DNA of 64,000 nt. Source: Botryococcus braunii (lineage: Eukaryota > Chlorophyta > Trebouxiophyceae). The DNA lies in contig KV908540.1 in NCBI GenBank assembly GCA_002005505.1, forward strand, positions 1 through 64,000. Direction: 5' to 3'. Positions 47,643 to 62,300 of the stretch are shown piece by piece. Position 1 is the first letter of the stretch. The number at the start of each line of letters is the position of its first letter. The notes under the pieces are model-generated. The model ran no database searches and was not told where the DNA came from. It worked only from the letters and a program-made list of their open reading frames with translations. The translations under genes were made by a program, and so were the position numbers.

Positions 47643-49472
47643 TTCGCAAGGAATGCACGTGCAATTATGCGCTTGCCCCCTCATGGTCTCAGGTGCAGTG
47701 ATGCCAATAAGTAAGCAACTCATGGCACACTCCAGGATACCACTCGCCTGGTTACAAGTATATTTCCAAGTCGAACTTACTTGCGTAGGTACTGTTATAG
47801 GTAATCCAATGTTATTCTTGCAATTGTGGCATGCCTTGCAAGGTGACCGCAATGGTCTGATTGTACAAAGTATATACCACAGCACAGCCGATGTTGCGGT
47901 TTCTGCAGAGCATCTGCAGAAGTCCAGCTCATGATTGGACATGGGGGTTTGGCTAGACAAACCCTTTTGAAAATCCCCCCCCCCCGGCCCCCTCCTCCCA
48001 TAAAAAGGACAAATAAAGGGGACGGGGTGCTATTGGCGATGTTCAACTTCAGAGCCCAAGGGCCTTGAACCTTTCCCTGGGCGCTTCGAATTTGTACTCC
48101 TGTGTCAGCAGCTCGCAAATGATAATTGTATGCATGCTGTTGCGATTAATTGCTGCGGTCTCCATCGTGAGCCGGGAGACTTAATGCTTTGTGTCTTGCC
48201 CTGCACGTGCCTCCACATGTGTGTCAAGAAGATGGGTGAACACCCCCATCTTCGATAGAGCAGATTAGTGCAATTTTGCTCCTGGTTTGGTTCCATTGCA
48301 AACCTTCCAGGAGCGTGAAGGCTCATGGGTATGGGCGATCAATACACCTAGCAATTGGCCAACAATTATGTGAGAGACCCTTCATCCTGTGATTAGGCAT
48401 TTCAGTCCGCCCTTCGTATTTCGAACATTATCACACCCTTCGACCCAGGGAGGCACCAACACTTATTCTTGCACGTAAGCAAGCACTTCGCTTAAGGACG
48501 CACTCAAGTGCTCAAGTACATTCAATCTGAATTATGAGATTGGTGTACATGCCCATGGGATGTGCGTTGTCGTTGGCCACGTGGCCAACCAATAAGGGTG
48601 CTGTCTTTGCCACTTTCTGCATGCCCCATATAGGGGCTATACGGATAAGTGCCTAGTGCTGGTGGGAACATTCCTGGGATCATTCTCGAGATTGTGAACA
48701 TATATCTATTTCAATTGTAGCATACTCTCTCAGAGTGCATTGCGTGAAACGGGAACACGCTCTTTGACAAGAAGACAGATGGGCACAATCAAACTAGGAT
48801 TGGATTTATGCACAATCCTAACGGTTAAATTGAAGGCTAAGTGCTCCAAGGTGTGCACAAGATTATTATGCTTCACTTTTATGTTTAAGATTATGCATGT
48901 TTCATTTTGGATTACACCTGTGGGGCTCATAGCACCTTGCCGCCTGGCGGCCATCTGCATCGATATTTGGTGGATATCCACCAATTATCCCAGTTTGTGA
49001 TTAAATTTACTTGACGTTTCATGCCGCACATGCCCGCAGCACTGTGTTTCAAGTATACTGTGCCAGGGTCGTGCATATATGGTAGAGGCGCGTGCGCTTC
49101 TTTATGTAGGTTTATGATACACCGCGTGGTGAAGAATATTAGTAATGTATAAGCGTTGGATGTCTGGCCAGAAGAAAGATTTGTAAGCCGATATGACCTG
49201 ATCAAGTTCGTTTCCTATCAGCTGCAGCAGACTCTGAGGTGATGGATTAGATAATGACACATGTGTAAGCTTGACATCCTGGGGTGAAGTGATTGCAATT
49301 GCCCCTGACAATCCTCTACTCACCTTCTCGAAAGGAACATAAATTTGTACGTACATTCAACTTCCGTAATAATCCAAAAATGCTTCGCTGAATGAGGTTA
49401 CTAAACCTCTGCACGTTCCTTATAAAATACTGAACACCCACTTGAGTTTGCAGTTTTTTTTTAATCCATTGT

Positions 49473-49504
49473 GGTAACGAACCGCAGGCCTGCGGTTCGT
49501 TACC
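49473..49504. repeat. Perfect 32-bp palindrome
   Basis: The left arm GGTAACGAACCGCAGG is followed with no spacer by its exact reverse complement. It can form a 16-bp hairpin or cruciform. Confidence 0.9.
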
Positions 49505-49570
49505 TAGGGCCCTTCCACCCTTGCACCTTAGGGCCCTTTCACCCTTGCAACCTAGGGCTCTTGCACCCAT
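49505..49570. repeat. Short minisatellite beside the palindrome
   Basis: Three imperfect units of about 23-25 bp, each CCTAGGGC or CCTTAGGGCC followed by CACCCTTGCA or a close variant. Confidence 0.75.
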
Positions 49571-49979
49571 TTGCTCAGGCACTCATTAAGGTACCGCGAT
49601 TGAGGGGGAGGGGGAATGATTCTTCGTAACAGACATGTGCTGTACAGCTGGATATGCATATGTAGACATATGTATGCTGTACAGCTGGATATGTAGCTGA
49701 AAGGCATTCCTTGGAAACAATCCATGAACAAACGCTTGACTGATTGTAATTCAGATCACAGTTGCAACAACTGCCGCGGAATGTGAGATACATAACTGCA
49801 AGTTTTCCTGACCGTTAAAAGCCCCAGACCTCTGCAAGCAATCTCTCCAACTAAAGGAGTTAGAATATCTTGGGGGCCTTATCCTCTCACCCCTTCTACA
49901 TGATAGGCACCTCACAAGGTAACTCATAGATGCTAAGGGGTGTATGCAAAGCCAAAGAGTCTTCACCCAGGTCAATGCG

Positions 49980-50470
49980 GTGTCAGCACGGGACTTTCCC
50001 CCACTGGTGCTGACACCTGCAGACAAGTATTTATCTGCAGCGTCAATTACTGACGTACAAGACTAGTGCTGCAAATTCAGCCGCTTCAAACAGTTTCAAA
50101 ATATCGGCAGTTCTCTGTTCCGTCATTACCGAAGTTTTGTCACTTCACAAAGTGCCACAAAGTGACGTCACTGCTGGACATCAGCCCTTTTCCTGCAGTG
50201 TCACTACTAAATTTAAGTCTTTTAACTTAGTTTCACTACCATACAATCAGCCATTCCACTGCTGGTGTCAGTACTAAATTTCCGGCACTTCACAATGTCA
50301 GCACTTAATCGTTTAGAGATTAACATTAGCTTTTACATGATGTCACTACTGAAATTTCGCCAGTTTGCTGCATTGTCGGTACTGGACTTCAGCCGTGTCA
50401 TAAGAGTGACGATTAGTAATCCTCCTAGGATGCCTACTTCAGGAGTGTCAGCATTTGATGGGCCCCTGGC
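49980..50470. repeat. Degenerate dispersed repeat field
   Basis: The words GTCACTACTAAATTT, GTCAGTACTAAATTTC, GTCACTACTGAAATTTC and CACTTCACAA recur at irregular intervals of roughly 50-70 bp. It looks like an old tandem array that has decayed. Confidence 0.5.
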
Positions 50471-50634
50471 ATATTAATGCCAATTGATCTGAGTTACATT
50501 GCGAGTCTGTTATCAGTTTGTCTTTACGTGGGTTGTGGTCTGACTGGTGCTCCTGGAGAATCCCGTTGCGTTTGCAGGGACTGTCATTTGGCCCTGTACA
50601 CACTCGCGAGGTGCGCGGAAACCACACCCCCCCC

Positions 50635-50826
<192 letters not shown>

Positions 50827-51733
50827 AGGAGAGCCGCGCGCACACAGGAGCGTACCAACCTGCACCCATCCCTGACATTCAGGGCCTGAACGCGAGGGCG
50901 CCCGGGGGGCCGCAACTCTGGCAGCCAACACTACATGGACTGGCCGCAACTTGCCGTGTAAGCCGGCCCGCATCTCGCGGCTTGCAACTGCAAGCACCCA
51001 CGATGCCGCCTGCTGCACGTTGCGTGCGCTGAACCGCGTAACGCGGGGCGGTTCCGATAACGTTGACTATTCAAATTGCGTGATCGGGCTGCGTGACTTC
51101 GCATTGGGTGTCGCGTTGTGAAGACCTCTCCAGATATTTGAGAAGCTGGGCAATGCCACAGGGAGTCTCAAGACAAACTTTAAAAACGTCAAGCTTCCGG
51201 CGAAGCCTGCTGTGTAAGTCATTCAGGTAATGAGTAGATGCTTTCCAACGACACAGCCGGGCGTGGGTCAGATGGAAAGGACGTTTCGACATTCACTAAC
51301 CTACCCGAGTCGATCATCTCCATTATTGGCCAACAAGGTCACAAGTCGCATGCCTCTTAACAGGTCTACCTGCTCTTGGCAGCTGGACGATGCCTTTGCG
51401 GGACGTCCCTCGATAACTGCAGATCAGGCACGAATATTGTGTCCAGTCCTTTTACCGTGAGTGGCTGTCGGACGTCAACCACTACTTAGCCTGACTCTGT
51501 TTTATTTGTTTTTGTCTTCGATGTATTGATAAGGTCGCCTTTCGTCCTATCTTCGTCCGTGACTCGTGCACGGGCAGCTGCGGGAACCTTTGGGCCAGGC
51601 CATCTGAACTAAGATTTCTTGCAGGGGCATAGCTTTATCCATGCTGGGAAAGGCAATTCACGCCGACCTTCCGCTCGGGGGCTTCGGACGAGGGTCTGGT
51701 CTTTACTTTCGTCGCCAGAAGCGCCTGCACCAG

Positions 51734-53038
51734 TACTGTTCGGTCAGAACTTTCCGCATGCAACCATAGTCCACCAATCTCCGGCAAGGCATGTCAAAGA
51801 GACGGAATGGATCGCATGGTTTCAGCCTGAAGCATTTCTGCTATATGGTTTGCAGTTTGCATCTCCACAGGGAGTCCTAGGTACTGCACCATTGAAAGGA
51901 GCTTGTTTCCAGCATTGGCTCTCAACCGGCATCCTGTTGTTTGCAAATACACACTGCAGCCACATTCTAGCAAGGCCCTTTAAATAGGGATGTACTTATG
52001 CAGTCTGAACAAATGCTTTCCCCACGATCCACCTTTATTGTTTTCTAAAAAACGCGCTGACATATTTGCGCAGGGCCTGCTTGCTTTATGGAACATTCCA
52101 CTCCTCCTGTTGGAGCTAAGGAGGCAGCTCTTCCAGTCGCACCACCCTTGCGGGGTGAAACCATTGCTAATGTGACAGAGGAGTTAAAGCTGGCGTCGTG
52201 CCTGGCCACACCCACCCTTTTGCAAAATGAGCAGCACTTCCGTCGGGCTCATGTAGAGCACCTGCAGCGCCTTGCACAGCAGACTGAGGTGGCTGTCCAG
52301 ATGAGGTAAGGCTCCCTGCCGGCTTTCCTATTGCCTGCCTATCTCTGGCAAAGCCCCCAGCCAAATTACAAGGCCCAGGAACCAAAAACTCCATGGGACT
52401 CTGCTTATTGAAACTTGATGGGCACAGCGACGGTATGTTCCCAAAGTTTTCAGTATATTTGAACAATAATCTTTTCTCAAGGTAAAGCCATTCTTGAACA
52501 TGTTAAGACACGTCTCCACCCTTAAATCGAACCAATTGAAATTGTTTGAAGGAACTTCTTTGTTGTGGCAGCAACAGAAATTGGGTCTGCAAAACATTAT
52601 GCTCTGCTCGTACTGCATCCATTCAATGGGAGCCTCAAACTCACTTATTTTTGTTGTTGACTCAGAGTTCTTTCCGCCAAAATGCACATGGCAAGGAAGG
52701 CAAACAATTGCGGCTAATGTGGTACTCTTAACCCCCTCAAAAGAGACCCAATGGGCAATTTACCTGCTTTTCAAAATGGTTTCGCTCAAATCATTTTTTA
52801 ATCTGTGTGGGCGTTGTGTACATGTGGGCGCAGGTATGCCAAGGACTTGCGAGAGTCCGAGAAACTGGAAGGCATGAAGGCTGCCCTTTACGACCAAGCT
52901 CCCCGGATATACAGAAGGTCAGCAACTCCAACGACATCTTTTGTAGTTTTATTCAGGGTTTGTATGCACGGGTGTATATCGTACGTGGGTGGAAACACGC
53001 ATGCGCGCGCGCGTGTGCGTGTGCGCGTGCGCGTGTGT

Positions 53039-53111
<73 letters not shown>

Positions 53112-54871
53112 CGCGCATATGGTTGGTGGGTGTTTGCGTGGCGGGCCGGTGCGGTACGGGGTGCGCCGGCGGGCCGTTGCGGCACGTCGGTGCGGGCATG
53201 GCTTACTGGAAGTAGCATTTCCATTATCTTCACATCCCGCCTTTCCTTCCCTTGCCCCAAGAGGCAGCATTTCCATTATCCTCACATTCCGCCCTTCCTT
53301 CCCTGCCCTAATCAGCAGGGGAGGGATGCAAGATGCTAGGTCCCCCCCCCCGGGGGGGGGAGAGGAGAGACTGGCAGAGGGAACTGTAGAACACGATAGA
53401 GTCCAAGCGCCCTTGTCCCCTGTATAGGACATGTGCAGAACTGTACCGAGTTTGGCTGTTAGTTCAGGCAGGACCTCGGTCATGCCCCTGTGTGTTCCCA
53501 GTAACGGCGCTGGACAGGACAGGTTTGTGAGGGCCATTGGTGACCTATAAGGAAGGGCCAGAGTGTGGGGAGTGACAGCCCCTGCATTTTATTGGGCGCA
53601 CTTCTAAAGGTTGGCTGCTTCGTGACCTGACAATTGGAGAGACTCCCAACCTAGCCCAACCTAGCTATGATGATTAACATTTTTCCCCCCTTGACTCCAT
53701 GCAGAGGTCTGCATGGAGCCAAGGTCATCAAAGTCTTGCAGGTTTTGCTTTCATGTGAAGGAAAGGACTGCATTGTTATGCACTTCCTTCCTTCTCTTTG
53801 AGTTGGAGTCTTCAGGTGGCTGACGCATCTGCCCATGTCTGTGCAGCTTTAGGAGGCTAAATTATCCAGCCATTGCCGACTTGTCAGATATTCCAGAGGA
53901 AATGGTTGCACACAAAGCGAGCTTGTCAGCTGCCGTCTCCAGCTACTTAGATCCTGACATGCGGCAGGTCATCTCCAACGTGTTTGATCCAAAACTTCAG
54001 GAAGCGGCCACGCAAAACACGTATGTCCCTTCAATCAATCACTCCAGGTCAGCTTTGGATGGGTAAACTGCCCGGGCAATGATCGTAATGGTCCGTCATA
54101 ACCACCACAAATTGGTGCCATGACCAAGTACAGGGGATCTTGGCGTTCACTGCACTATGTGGTTGGTGGGGGCCCCGCGGGGGGGGGGGGGGGGGGGATG
54201 GGCATTGCTGCATGCGTCAGCAATTGATTGCAGTGAGCGAGCCCCCGCTGAGGTTGGGGGTCAAACATGGTGAAGTCTGCGAGTGAACCGTTTTGGGTAT
54301 GCCAGGTCACAGTATGGGGACTAGGGTGTGACAGCAGACAAGTGTACCTAAGAAAAAATGACACCCACAGAATCTCCAGGCGATTATCAAGTTCTGCTAA
54401 GTTTCATGCAATCCAACTCTTGATCAAGGGATTTGCCCGTGGTCGCTACTTCCTGGCCATTCTTTTTGTTGTTGGGGGGGGGGGGGGGGGGGGGTGCCCA
54501 AGGTCCCAGGGAACTCCTGAAATTTGACTGGCAGCGACTTTCTACTCTTGCTGTCAAACTAGCACGAGGGCTTTAACAGCAAAATCTCCGTGAGGGTTGC
54601 TGTCGTCTCCTGGCTTCTTCCGTAGCAGTGTGTTCTCAGGAGTCTCTCCTGATGGCACGGCGATTAAAGGCAGTTCTTGCTGTGCAGGCACGTCTTCAAG
54701 TGTGGGGCACGATCCCGACGGACGGCAGCCCAGTCACACCCAGATGGTTTGGAGGTGGATTTCAAACCCAAGCAGGTGTCCTACATGGCCCTCATAGCCA
54801 GAGAACGCTGCCAGAACTGCCGCATGCTACACTACTGCAACTGCAGAGGGGATGCGCCTTTGTATTATTGA
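51734..54871 (+). CDS. Unknown multi-exon gene, paralogue 2 (conserved 3' exons)
   Basis: Exons matching paralogue 1: up to 51880, 52074-52305, 52834-52917, 53853-54020, 54688-54871 (stop 54869-54871). Exon sizes are 232, 84, 168 and 184 bp against 232, 84, 174 and 184; introns 193, 528, 935 and 667 bp against 216, 546, 1361 and 676. Splice sites are GT-AG with the same phases. Landmarks: FASPQGVLG, PVAPPLR..ASCLA, HVEHLQRLAQQTE, RYAKDLRESEKLEG, DLSDIPEEM, and a C-terminus with CQNCRMLHYCNC. The first Cys of the earlier CX2C pair is valine here (HVFKC). In the 84-bp exon 12 of 29 residues are identical, so the duplication is old. The frame is open upstream to 51619; the true start is unknown. 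Confidence 0.72.
53000..53118. repeat. GT microsatellite in intron 3 of paralogue 2
   Basis: (GT)n flanked on both sides by alternating GCGC, in the same intron that carries GT repeats in paralogue 1. Confidence 0.95.
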
Positions 54872-54954
54872 TTTGAGAATCAGTTGCTTGTAGCAAATGG
54901 GATCGCCAGACTCCTTACTGCCGAAGCAACTGAGTCCTGAAGTCCTAACCACTG

Positions 54955-55066
54955 CGAAGCTCTGTATGGCTCTCATAGCAGATGGTCCTCTACTCTGGGC
55001 CTGACAACCCAGGAGCACTGTCAAAGCAGGCGCATGCTACATTAATTTAACTGCAGAGGGGATGGG
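54955..55066 (+). pseudogene. Fragment of a third terminal exon
   Basis: About 110 bp resembling the end of the last exon of paralogue 2, including ATGGCTCTCATAGC, GCGCATGCTACA and AACTGCAGAGGGGAT. The frame is broken and no other exon accompanies it, so it looks like a partial duplication of 54776-54853. Confidence 0.7.
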
Positions 55067-58000
55067 AGAGTTGACGTTGGAAAAACTAGTGTATTGCAAT
55101 TCCGTATTATCAGCACAGAGGTACACCTCAAGATCATATTTTTAGATGTTTTCCTTGTGCTTACAGCCAAGCACTCCAGTTGTGTGGCTATTGATGACCT
55201 CAGTCGTTGCTTAAGGCTCATGTGGATAGCTAATCAATGGCATCGGCACCAGAATCATCCTTGTGATGGTGTGAAGAGATGTGCTTCATTTTTTTTTTTT
55301 TTGGTGAAGCATTGTTGGGGTCTGTGTCATCCTTCAGGTGCCGTCAGTATTCGCCGGTCTGGATACCATCAAACCCGGGCTTGCCTGCAGGATGTACAGG
55401 GATAGGATGCTGGTACGGGTACGGGTACGGGTAAGATGCGCTCAAGTGTTTTTATGACCATGTCCAAAATCCAGGAGAGCTTTCTTAGTTCCAACGTGCT
55501 CTACAGTCGATGAGATGTTATTTTACCTGCTTGTACCATGTCAGCAGGGTCTTGATTTGGTGGCACCATTATTGTGGTCGGGTTCGTGTAAACCTCATTT
55601 AACTCGTGTGGTGATTACACCATCTGTGACCTTACCTATGTAGATCACGAAGCAGGGAATTCCATGGTCAGCGAATTCCCCCTGCGGGCTCTTGTTTTTC
55701 AGGGATTTGTAGCACGCCTGCTGCATGATTTGGAGCAGATCCGCGCGCACTCTTTAACCCCTGCGTTTTTATCATTAGGGCAGTCAGTGAGATAGGCGTT
55801 CGGTTGGTGTGAGCGTTTAAAGGATTCGTACAGTTGTCAAAACAGGGCTTCAGATCAATCAACGTTTGGAGCCCTGAACATGGGGTTGGTGCAAAGGCCA
55901 GGAATTATTCGAACAACATCTGGTATCAGAGATGTGGTCACGTGAGAGTCGGCCATACTGGTCAGGACGCCCCTTTTTGAAGATTTTTGTTCAGAAGCTT
56001 AGTGTGGATATCGGGTTGAAGATGCCCTGATTCATGTTTTGAATCTCCTAGCACACAACTGGACCTGCAATCCACGGTTGAAACTTGAACTTAAGCCATA
56101 AAACCCCTCCGGCACAGAAATAACATGCAATGCTCGGGTCAAAAAGAGAAAGTACATTCTCTGTGACCAACTGCAGTTCAATTTTTAGACCTAGAGATTA
56201 GAGTGTTTACTGAAGTCACATGAATGAGAAGATTGATTCAAACCAGTGGATAGGATTGGCGTTTCCCAATTGGGCAACTATGTTGCAATCTGTGGGTCAA
56301 ACCAAATGAAGTACGAGTAGGGCGGATTCAAAAGCCATGGATGTTCGTGAAATGTTCATTGTGCAAACACAAGAAGGCTAAGCTACCCGAGTGAAGTCGA
56401 AGGTTCCTTGCCTAGCTGCTAGCTTCTTCCTTCTCCTGCTTGAGCATCCACATGTGCTTGGATGCGGAAGGGGTGCAAAGTGGTGAATGTCCCTTTATGT
56501 CCAAATAGTGGATGGAGTGGATTGATGCCGCTTAAGACCCATTTGTGCAGGTATTTCACTTTTGGGCATGCAACGGCAATATGGGATTGCCGTTTCATGA
56601 CCACAAACTGTAGTGATGATTCTTGAGTGTCGACTGTGAGTTTCAGACGTCTAAGTGTACACTGCGATTGGACATGATATCCCCAGGGCTTGTCTAAGGT
56701 CCGGGCTCTCACAACGTTAGCCGGGCCGTATAGAACTCTGATATGAGGCGTATGGATTGTAACGCCGTGGAACTGATCTGCTACATTCGTTGTTTACGTT
56801 TACTGGAACATTCTTTGAACAAAATAGCTTCCTTCAACAGAAGAGTTCGATGGTTGCACAATATATGTCCTAATGGTGGCTGCATTCGTTTTCTTGGGTT
56901 CTCAATCTGCGGAACAGATTGCCCCTGCTGGCATATAGCATTAGCAGCGTCCTTGTCGGGTAATCTCTCAGCTGCTGAGGGAGTGACAACTTAGTGGCAT
57001 GAACTAGGGGAGAGGAGAAAGAGTGGAATGGAGCAGAACGGAGCTTGTAACCCTGGGGACGTCAGCATATGACTGGCGCTCCCACGATTTTTAAGTAATC
57101 AATCAAGAAGGTCGAAGTAAAGTTTCATTTGAACAGTAAGATTCCAGGTGCAAGTCGTTGTGGGTCTGCAGCCCTGCAAAGTGGGGGCTATAAGAAGTCT
57201 TAAGTTTTAGAAGCTTTCAAGCAAGCGAGGAGCTCAGTTGGCTTACATACTGAGCGGTCACTACTCCTCTCAAGGGCTGTCAGCACTCAACAGCAGCTAT
57301 CTGAGAGTCGTCTAAGGGCCTGATCACACAGTCCCTGATTTACTTGAGAGGTTGAGGAGGTTGATTTCATCAGGATACTGGTGGCGCTCATACGCTGGGC
57401 ATTGAGGCAGTGTCTCAAAGTCTTTCGGCCCGCCCCTCCCAATGGGCGTCGTTGGCTTGGTGCACGCTGTAGCATTTGCTTGCAAGTCTTCGACTATTGG
57501 TTTACAAATGAAGGCTGCCACTTTTGCATAGGCTGTCGCCGCTTGAGCAATCCTGCAGCAGCCAGGACCTGATGTCTCGATTCTAGGACAGTGGGGAACG
57601 TCAGCTCCTACATCTCAAGATGTACAGCCATACCATATTGGAACCAGGTGGTTCGCCACTGCTGCCACGTTTGTTTGCACATCAGCTGTGTCGGCCATTA
57701 AGCTAGTGGTTTAATAACAGCACCAGCGGGGCTTGATACGTGACGCCATGCTAGAAAGACTTTTTGAGTAAATGTGTTTGGAGATTGGTTGAGTGGTTGA
57801 TCTTCGCTTTGTTTGGGTTCCATTGGATGATGGGTCCTTCCTGCACCTTGCCTTTGTTCATGTCCGCATATATACGGATACATTGCATCTTATGGATTCG
57901 ATGTTCTGAATGTAGGCCATGTCCATGTGATGTTACTGTTATTTTGTTCAAAAGCATTTTCCGCCCTAGAGACAGCTGTCAGGGAGTTAATTGGAACTTC

Positions 58001-59180
58001 ACTTTTCCTTTAAATGGAACGGCTTCAGGGGACGGCCCGCCCTCCCCGGCGCCCCGGGGGGGGGGGGGGGGCGTGTTTGGGGGGGGGGGTTGCAAGCAAG
58101 CGAGCATGCACGTCGGCTAACCAGTCTTATGGTAATACACAAAGAGCGCTCTGATGGCACCAGTCTTATGTTATAAAAAAAAGGAGGCCTATAATGGGTG
58201 GATTTTTGATGGGGGATGACGTGAGATGACCCGCAATAGAGTTTTTTCTGGGGGAGGGGGGGGGGGTTTGGGGGGGTGTGTGTGTCCGGGAACCTCGCAT
58301 GCAGTGTGTTGTGATTCCCAATTGGGGCCCCTCGAGGGGATCATAGGACAACGCATGCAAGAGTTATTTATGTCACAGATCCTAGTGCAGGGGTTCGCGG
58401 TACACCAGATGGACTTTCTGCATCAAATCACAGTCTAGGATCACCACAACCGTTCTTTTAACTTGGATGGCACTCTCTGAGGGACATTTCACAACCACTG
58501 GAATTCCTGGGGATCTGTGATATACATCCACAAGTTGTCAATGGGACTCCAGGCCAGATGCGCAAAATCCGTAGGATTAAGCGATAATGCATGTAAAGCC
58601 CGCCATATACTAAGTTTAGAATAAAAGGTTCTATACGTTTAGTGCACATCTTTACACAGCCCATGTCCATGACATATGGTGAACATCTATAGGATTGAAA
58701 CATGCAAAATAATGGCAAACCAATAAGGACCCCAAAAAGGCCAAAAATTGGTCTAAGCTTGCTGATATAGACGCATACATGCATGCCTTACATATGCGCC
58801 TAAATGTCCCCCGTACCTTTGCTCACGCAAACCAGTCAGAGAAGCATAATAGTCTTAGGCAATACGTCATTTGTTATTTTTGATAAAATAGTCATGTCCC
58901 TTTATGGCCGTTAAGGTACCACAAGCATAAATCCACCTTAACACTGGTCGGAACACCATATCTTCCTCTGTGTACAGACACAGGAGGTGAAATTTGATCA
59001 ATCCTACGCCAAATTCAACCGTGGATATTCACTGCTATAAAACCGTTGAGTGCATCACTGCATGTTGTAACATGCGTGTGCAAGGACTCGAAGTAGTCTG
59101 GAGTCCTGACGCAGAGGACCTAGAAAGCAACAATTAGTACGTTTACCAGCATGTACAGTGGAGCCTGTCAGCGCCGGCGA

Positions 59181-59310
<130 letters not shown>

Positions 59311-62300
59311 TGTGCGCACGTGCGGGAGCGCATTATGGCACACACGATTCAAAGAATTACCAGCTCAAATCGTGTGGAATGATGACGCCCCACCCTGCAC
59401 TTATTCAACTTTCTGCAACACTTACGAAGCTGCGCCTCCGCCAGATAAGGGAGCAGAACAGCTTCTGGACCAGCAAAAGCAGCAGCAACAAAAGTCTGCC
59501 CGCCAGCAACCCAACATACAGAAGCATGCCTTCAGTAAGCCTGACGATCCAACTTCCACTTACCACAAGGCATGACGCACATAACGGCGCACCGTCTCTT
59601 GCCACCTATTCAAGGTAGCAGGAGCAGGTCGCAAGTTGTGTAGTTGCCGACAACACACACCTACACAAAACAAAAGACCTGGCTCTAGCGCATGGGGTGT
59701 GCGCAAAGCGCGGCCCCTTTAAAAAAGCCACTAAAGGATTTAATCATCTTAGATATGGAAAACAATTACTTGAGACCAGACTGCAACAAATACCCGACTG
59801 CGCCACCCACCCTACGGCAACGCAGCAGCTTGCAATTTGTGCGCAAGATGTCTGCGACCATGGAACATATGCATCGGGTATGTGCCGAGTTAACTTTTCG
59901 CGATCACCCTAGAGCTACACTTGAGAATCTAATGCTTCACTTAACACGTGCATGTGTTGCGAAAAGCTCGTCCTCAGAGGGAGCCCCAGCCCGATTCAGG
60001 TAATCGCGAGACAAAACTAAATACCCATTCATGAAGGGCGGACCAATGCTTCTACTTGGAACTCCCACGAGATCACATTTCAGCCCGAAATCTGCCACGA
60101 TCCGGACTGTCCCGACTCGAATAGAACAACTTTTGCGATGAAAATCCACACAAGTTTCACCTCGCGGAAGTTCCCACTTCAACTGGGTCTTATTTGTATC
60201 GACGATGAAGTAAGGCACTGCCTGCCCCTCTAAGGTCCCAGAACCCTGACGGATCTGTCGCGTGCCCACATGCACATGTGCATGTTCACAGGCAAACCAC
60301 AATTTTTGTTTGAATTAAAGCCACTATTTCTGAAAGCATATTGCCCAAGAAGTTTGATTCCCCGAGATCCGGTGTCAAGTTAGACACCACCAGGCGTTCC
60401 AACATACTTGGAGATCCTGGGTCTGGTGCGGACATCACGCAACATGACATTTGACTTTACCTAGGGATCCTAGGTCCGGTGCAGAAGCCATGCTACTCAA
60501 CATTCGACCACATTTAGAATGGCCGTGGTATATACATCGACAGCAACCCAGCTGTGGCAATCACGTGGTTCAATGCTGCCACACACACGTGCACACGTGC
60601 ACAATCGTCGCAGACCACAAAGCCAGAACGGCAACCCAATTGGAAAGGGACAGCAATAACGGACAATAGGCGGGAATCTGCCGAGAAGTACATTTAATGT
60701 AAATTCCCAGCCGAAGAAAAAATATTTCTTGGAGACAAATACTGCAGCAGGAACCTGCAAACCCTATGTAGGATTTGCATACATCTGACAGTGCCGACTG
60801 AAGGGCATTCAAGATCTCAACAGGATCTCACCACCACGTCGGAGAGTCCATTTGGACTTCTAGTCGCTACATGGATCGGCATGGTCTTCTCATCTCTGAT
60901 TCTACAGTCGGCAAGCATAGTCTGCTTACCCCTGAATTAACGGACGGCCCCCTTATGCTTTAGAAAACAGTGCAAGGCAAAATTGCATGCTCATTGTACA
61001 GTCAAGATGAGCCCAACCGGAGGACGGTACAGTGACGACCTGTCCATGGCCATCCTGAGGGCCCTCTAGTTTACAAATCTAATCCCTAGCACGCCCAGAA
61101 AGGTACAGCTTAGAAACGGCGTACTGCAACTGTACTGGTAGGCCAAATTTCCTGTGATGCTAATTTCAACCCCAGAAAGCTGGTCTGAATAGCATCAGAC
61201 TAGTATTGATGTACAAACAAGAAATTACAACAGAAAGAAATTCCAGATATCTGTGTAAGGTAAATTGATAAGAAGATCACATGTGATAAGAAGATCACAT
61301 GTATTAATACGCCTAGCCCCCCCCCCCCCCCCCCCTTCCCCGGGGGGGAGGTTCTCTCTCCCTCCCCCCCTTTCTCTGCCCCCCCCCCTCCGAGGTTCAG
61401 ATAGCCCGCAACGTAAATGTCAGTGGGAAAACTATTGAAGGAGCAAAGAAAAGCTCAACGCAATTGTGGGTCCTAGGCAACAAGCTACATTCCCAAGCAC
61501 CGATTATGAAGTAGTGTCCGGGCTAATCAATAAAAGGACGTGAAACTCAGCAGAGCTAGCCATGGCAAACTATCTGGCTTTAAACAGAGGACATAAGATT
61601 CAGTCTCGACCCCCCTATCAATGGCACATATGAAGGCACCTACGAAGGCTGCTTTTATGCCTGACGAAAGCTTCCTTTCAGCTTTCTAAGAGATACAAGC
61701 ATAACCCTTAGCGGGCTCATACACGTGTCATTCCTCATCGGTGCCAAACGCACGTTTTGAGCCTTTTAAATCCCCTAATGCTCAATAGCACTTAAGCTTA
61801 TGCCCAAAAGCATAGCATAGCATAGCTTATGAAGAAGGCCTGAAAACTTGCATCGGACACCCGTCCGCCAGGTGGACACCTTAATTGCACACATCTTTGC
61901 AAGTGAATAGGAGCACAGATACCTTCAAGATATGCCAATCGCAACCATCTATCCCATACAGCGGACGGCGTGACAGGTAAGCCTGCATTTTTCTTCAGCA
62001 GTCGCCCGAGGCCCTGCTTTCAGATGTGTGCTTGCAGACAACTGTTCTGACTCACTGATATTCAAAGAAATTGTTAGGGCATTGAAGATTTCAGGGATTT
62101 GGTACACACTTTTCCATCCCCACTGGATGTGGAGATGATTGCGAGCGGGTCGAAATTCGGACTGAGCCCATGATGTGAGCCCATTGACTTCCTGGCAAAG
62201 TCACTTCACGTGTGCCGGAAAGCTACTGAGACACAACAATAGCTCCTGAATGAAAACAACAGGCAGCTGAGATGGCGATTGAGCCTCCTGTCCAGCAATG

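Noticed and set aside
55412..55433. Telomere-like GGTACG repeat
   Set aside because: Only about three and a half units of GGTACG; not a known telomere motif and not at a chromosome end as far as can be seen.
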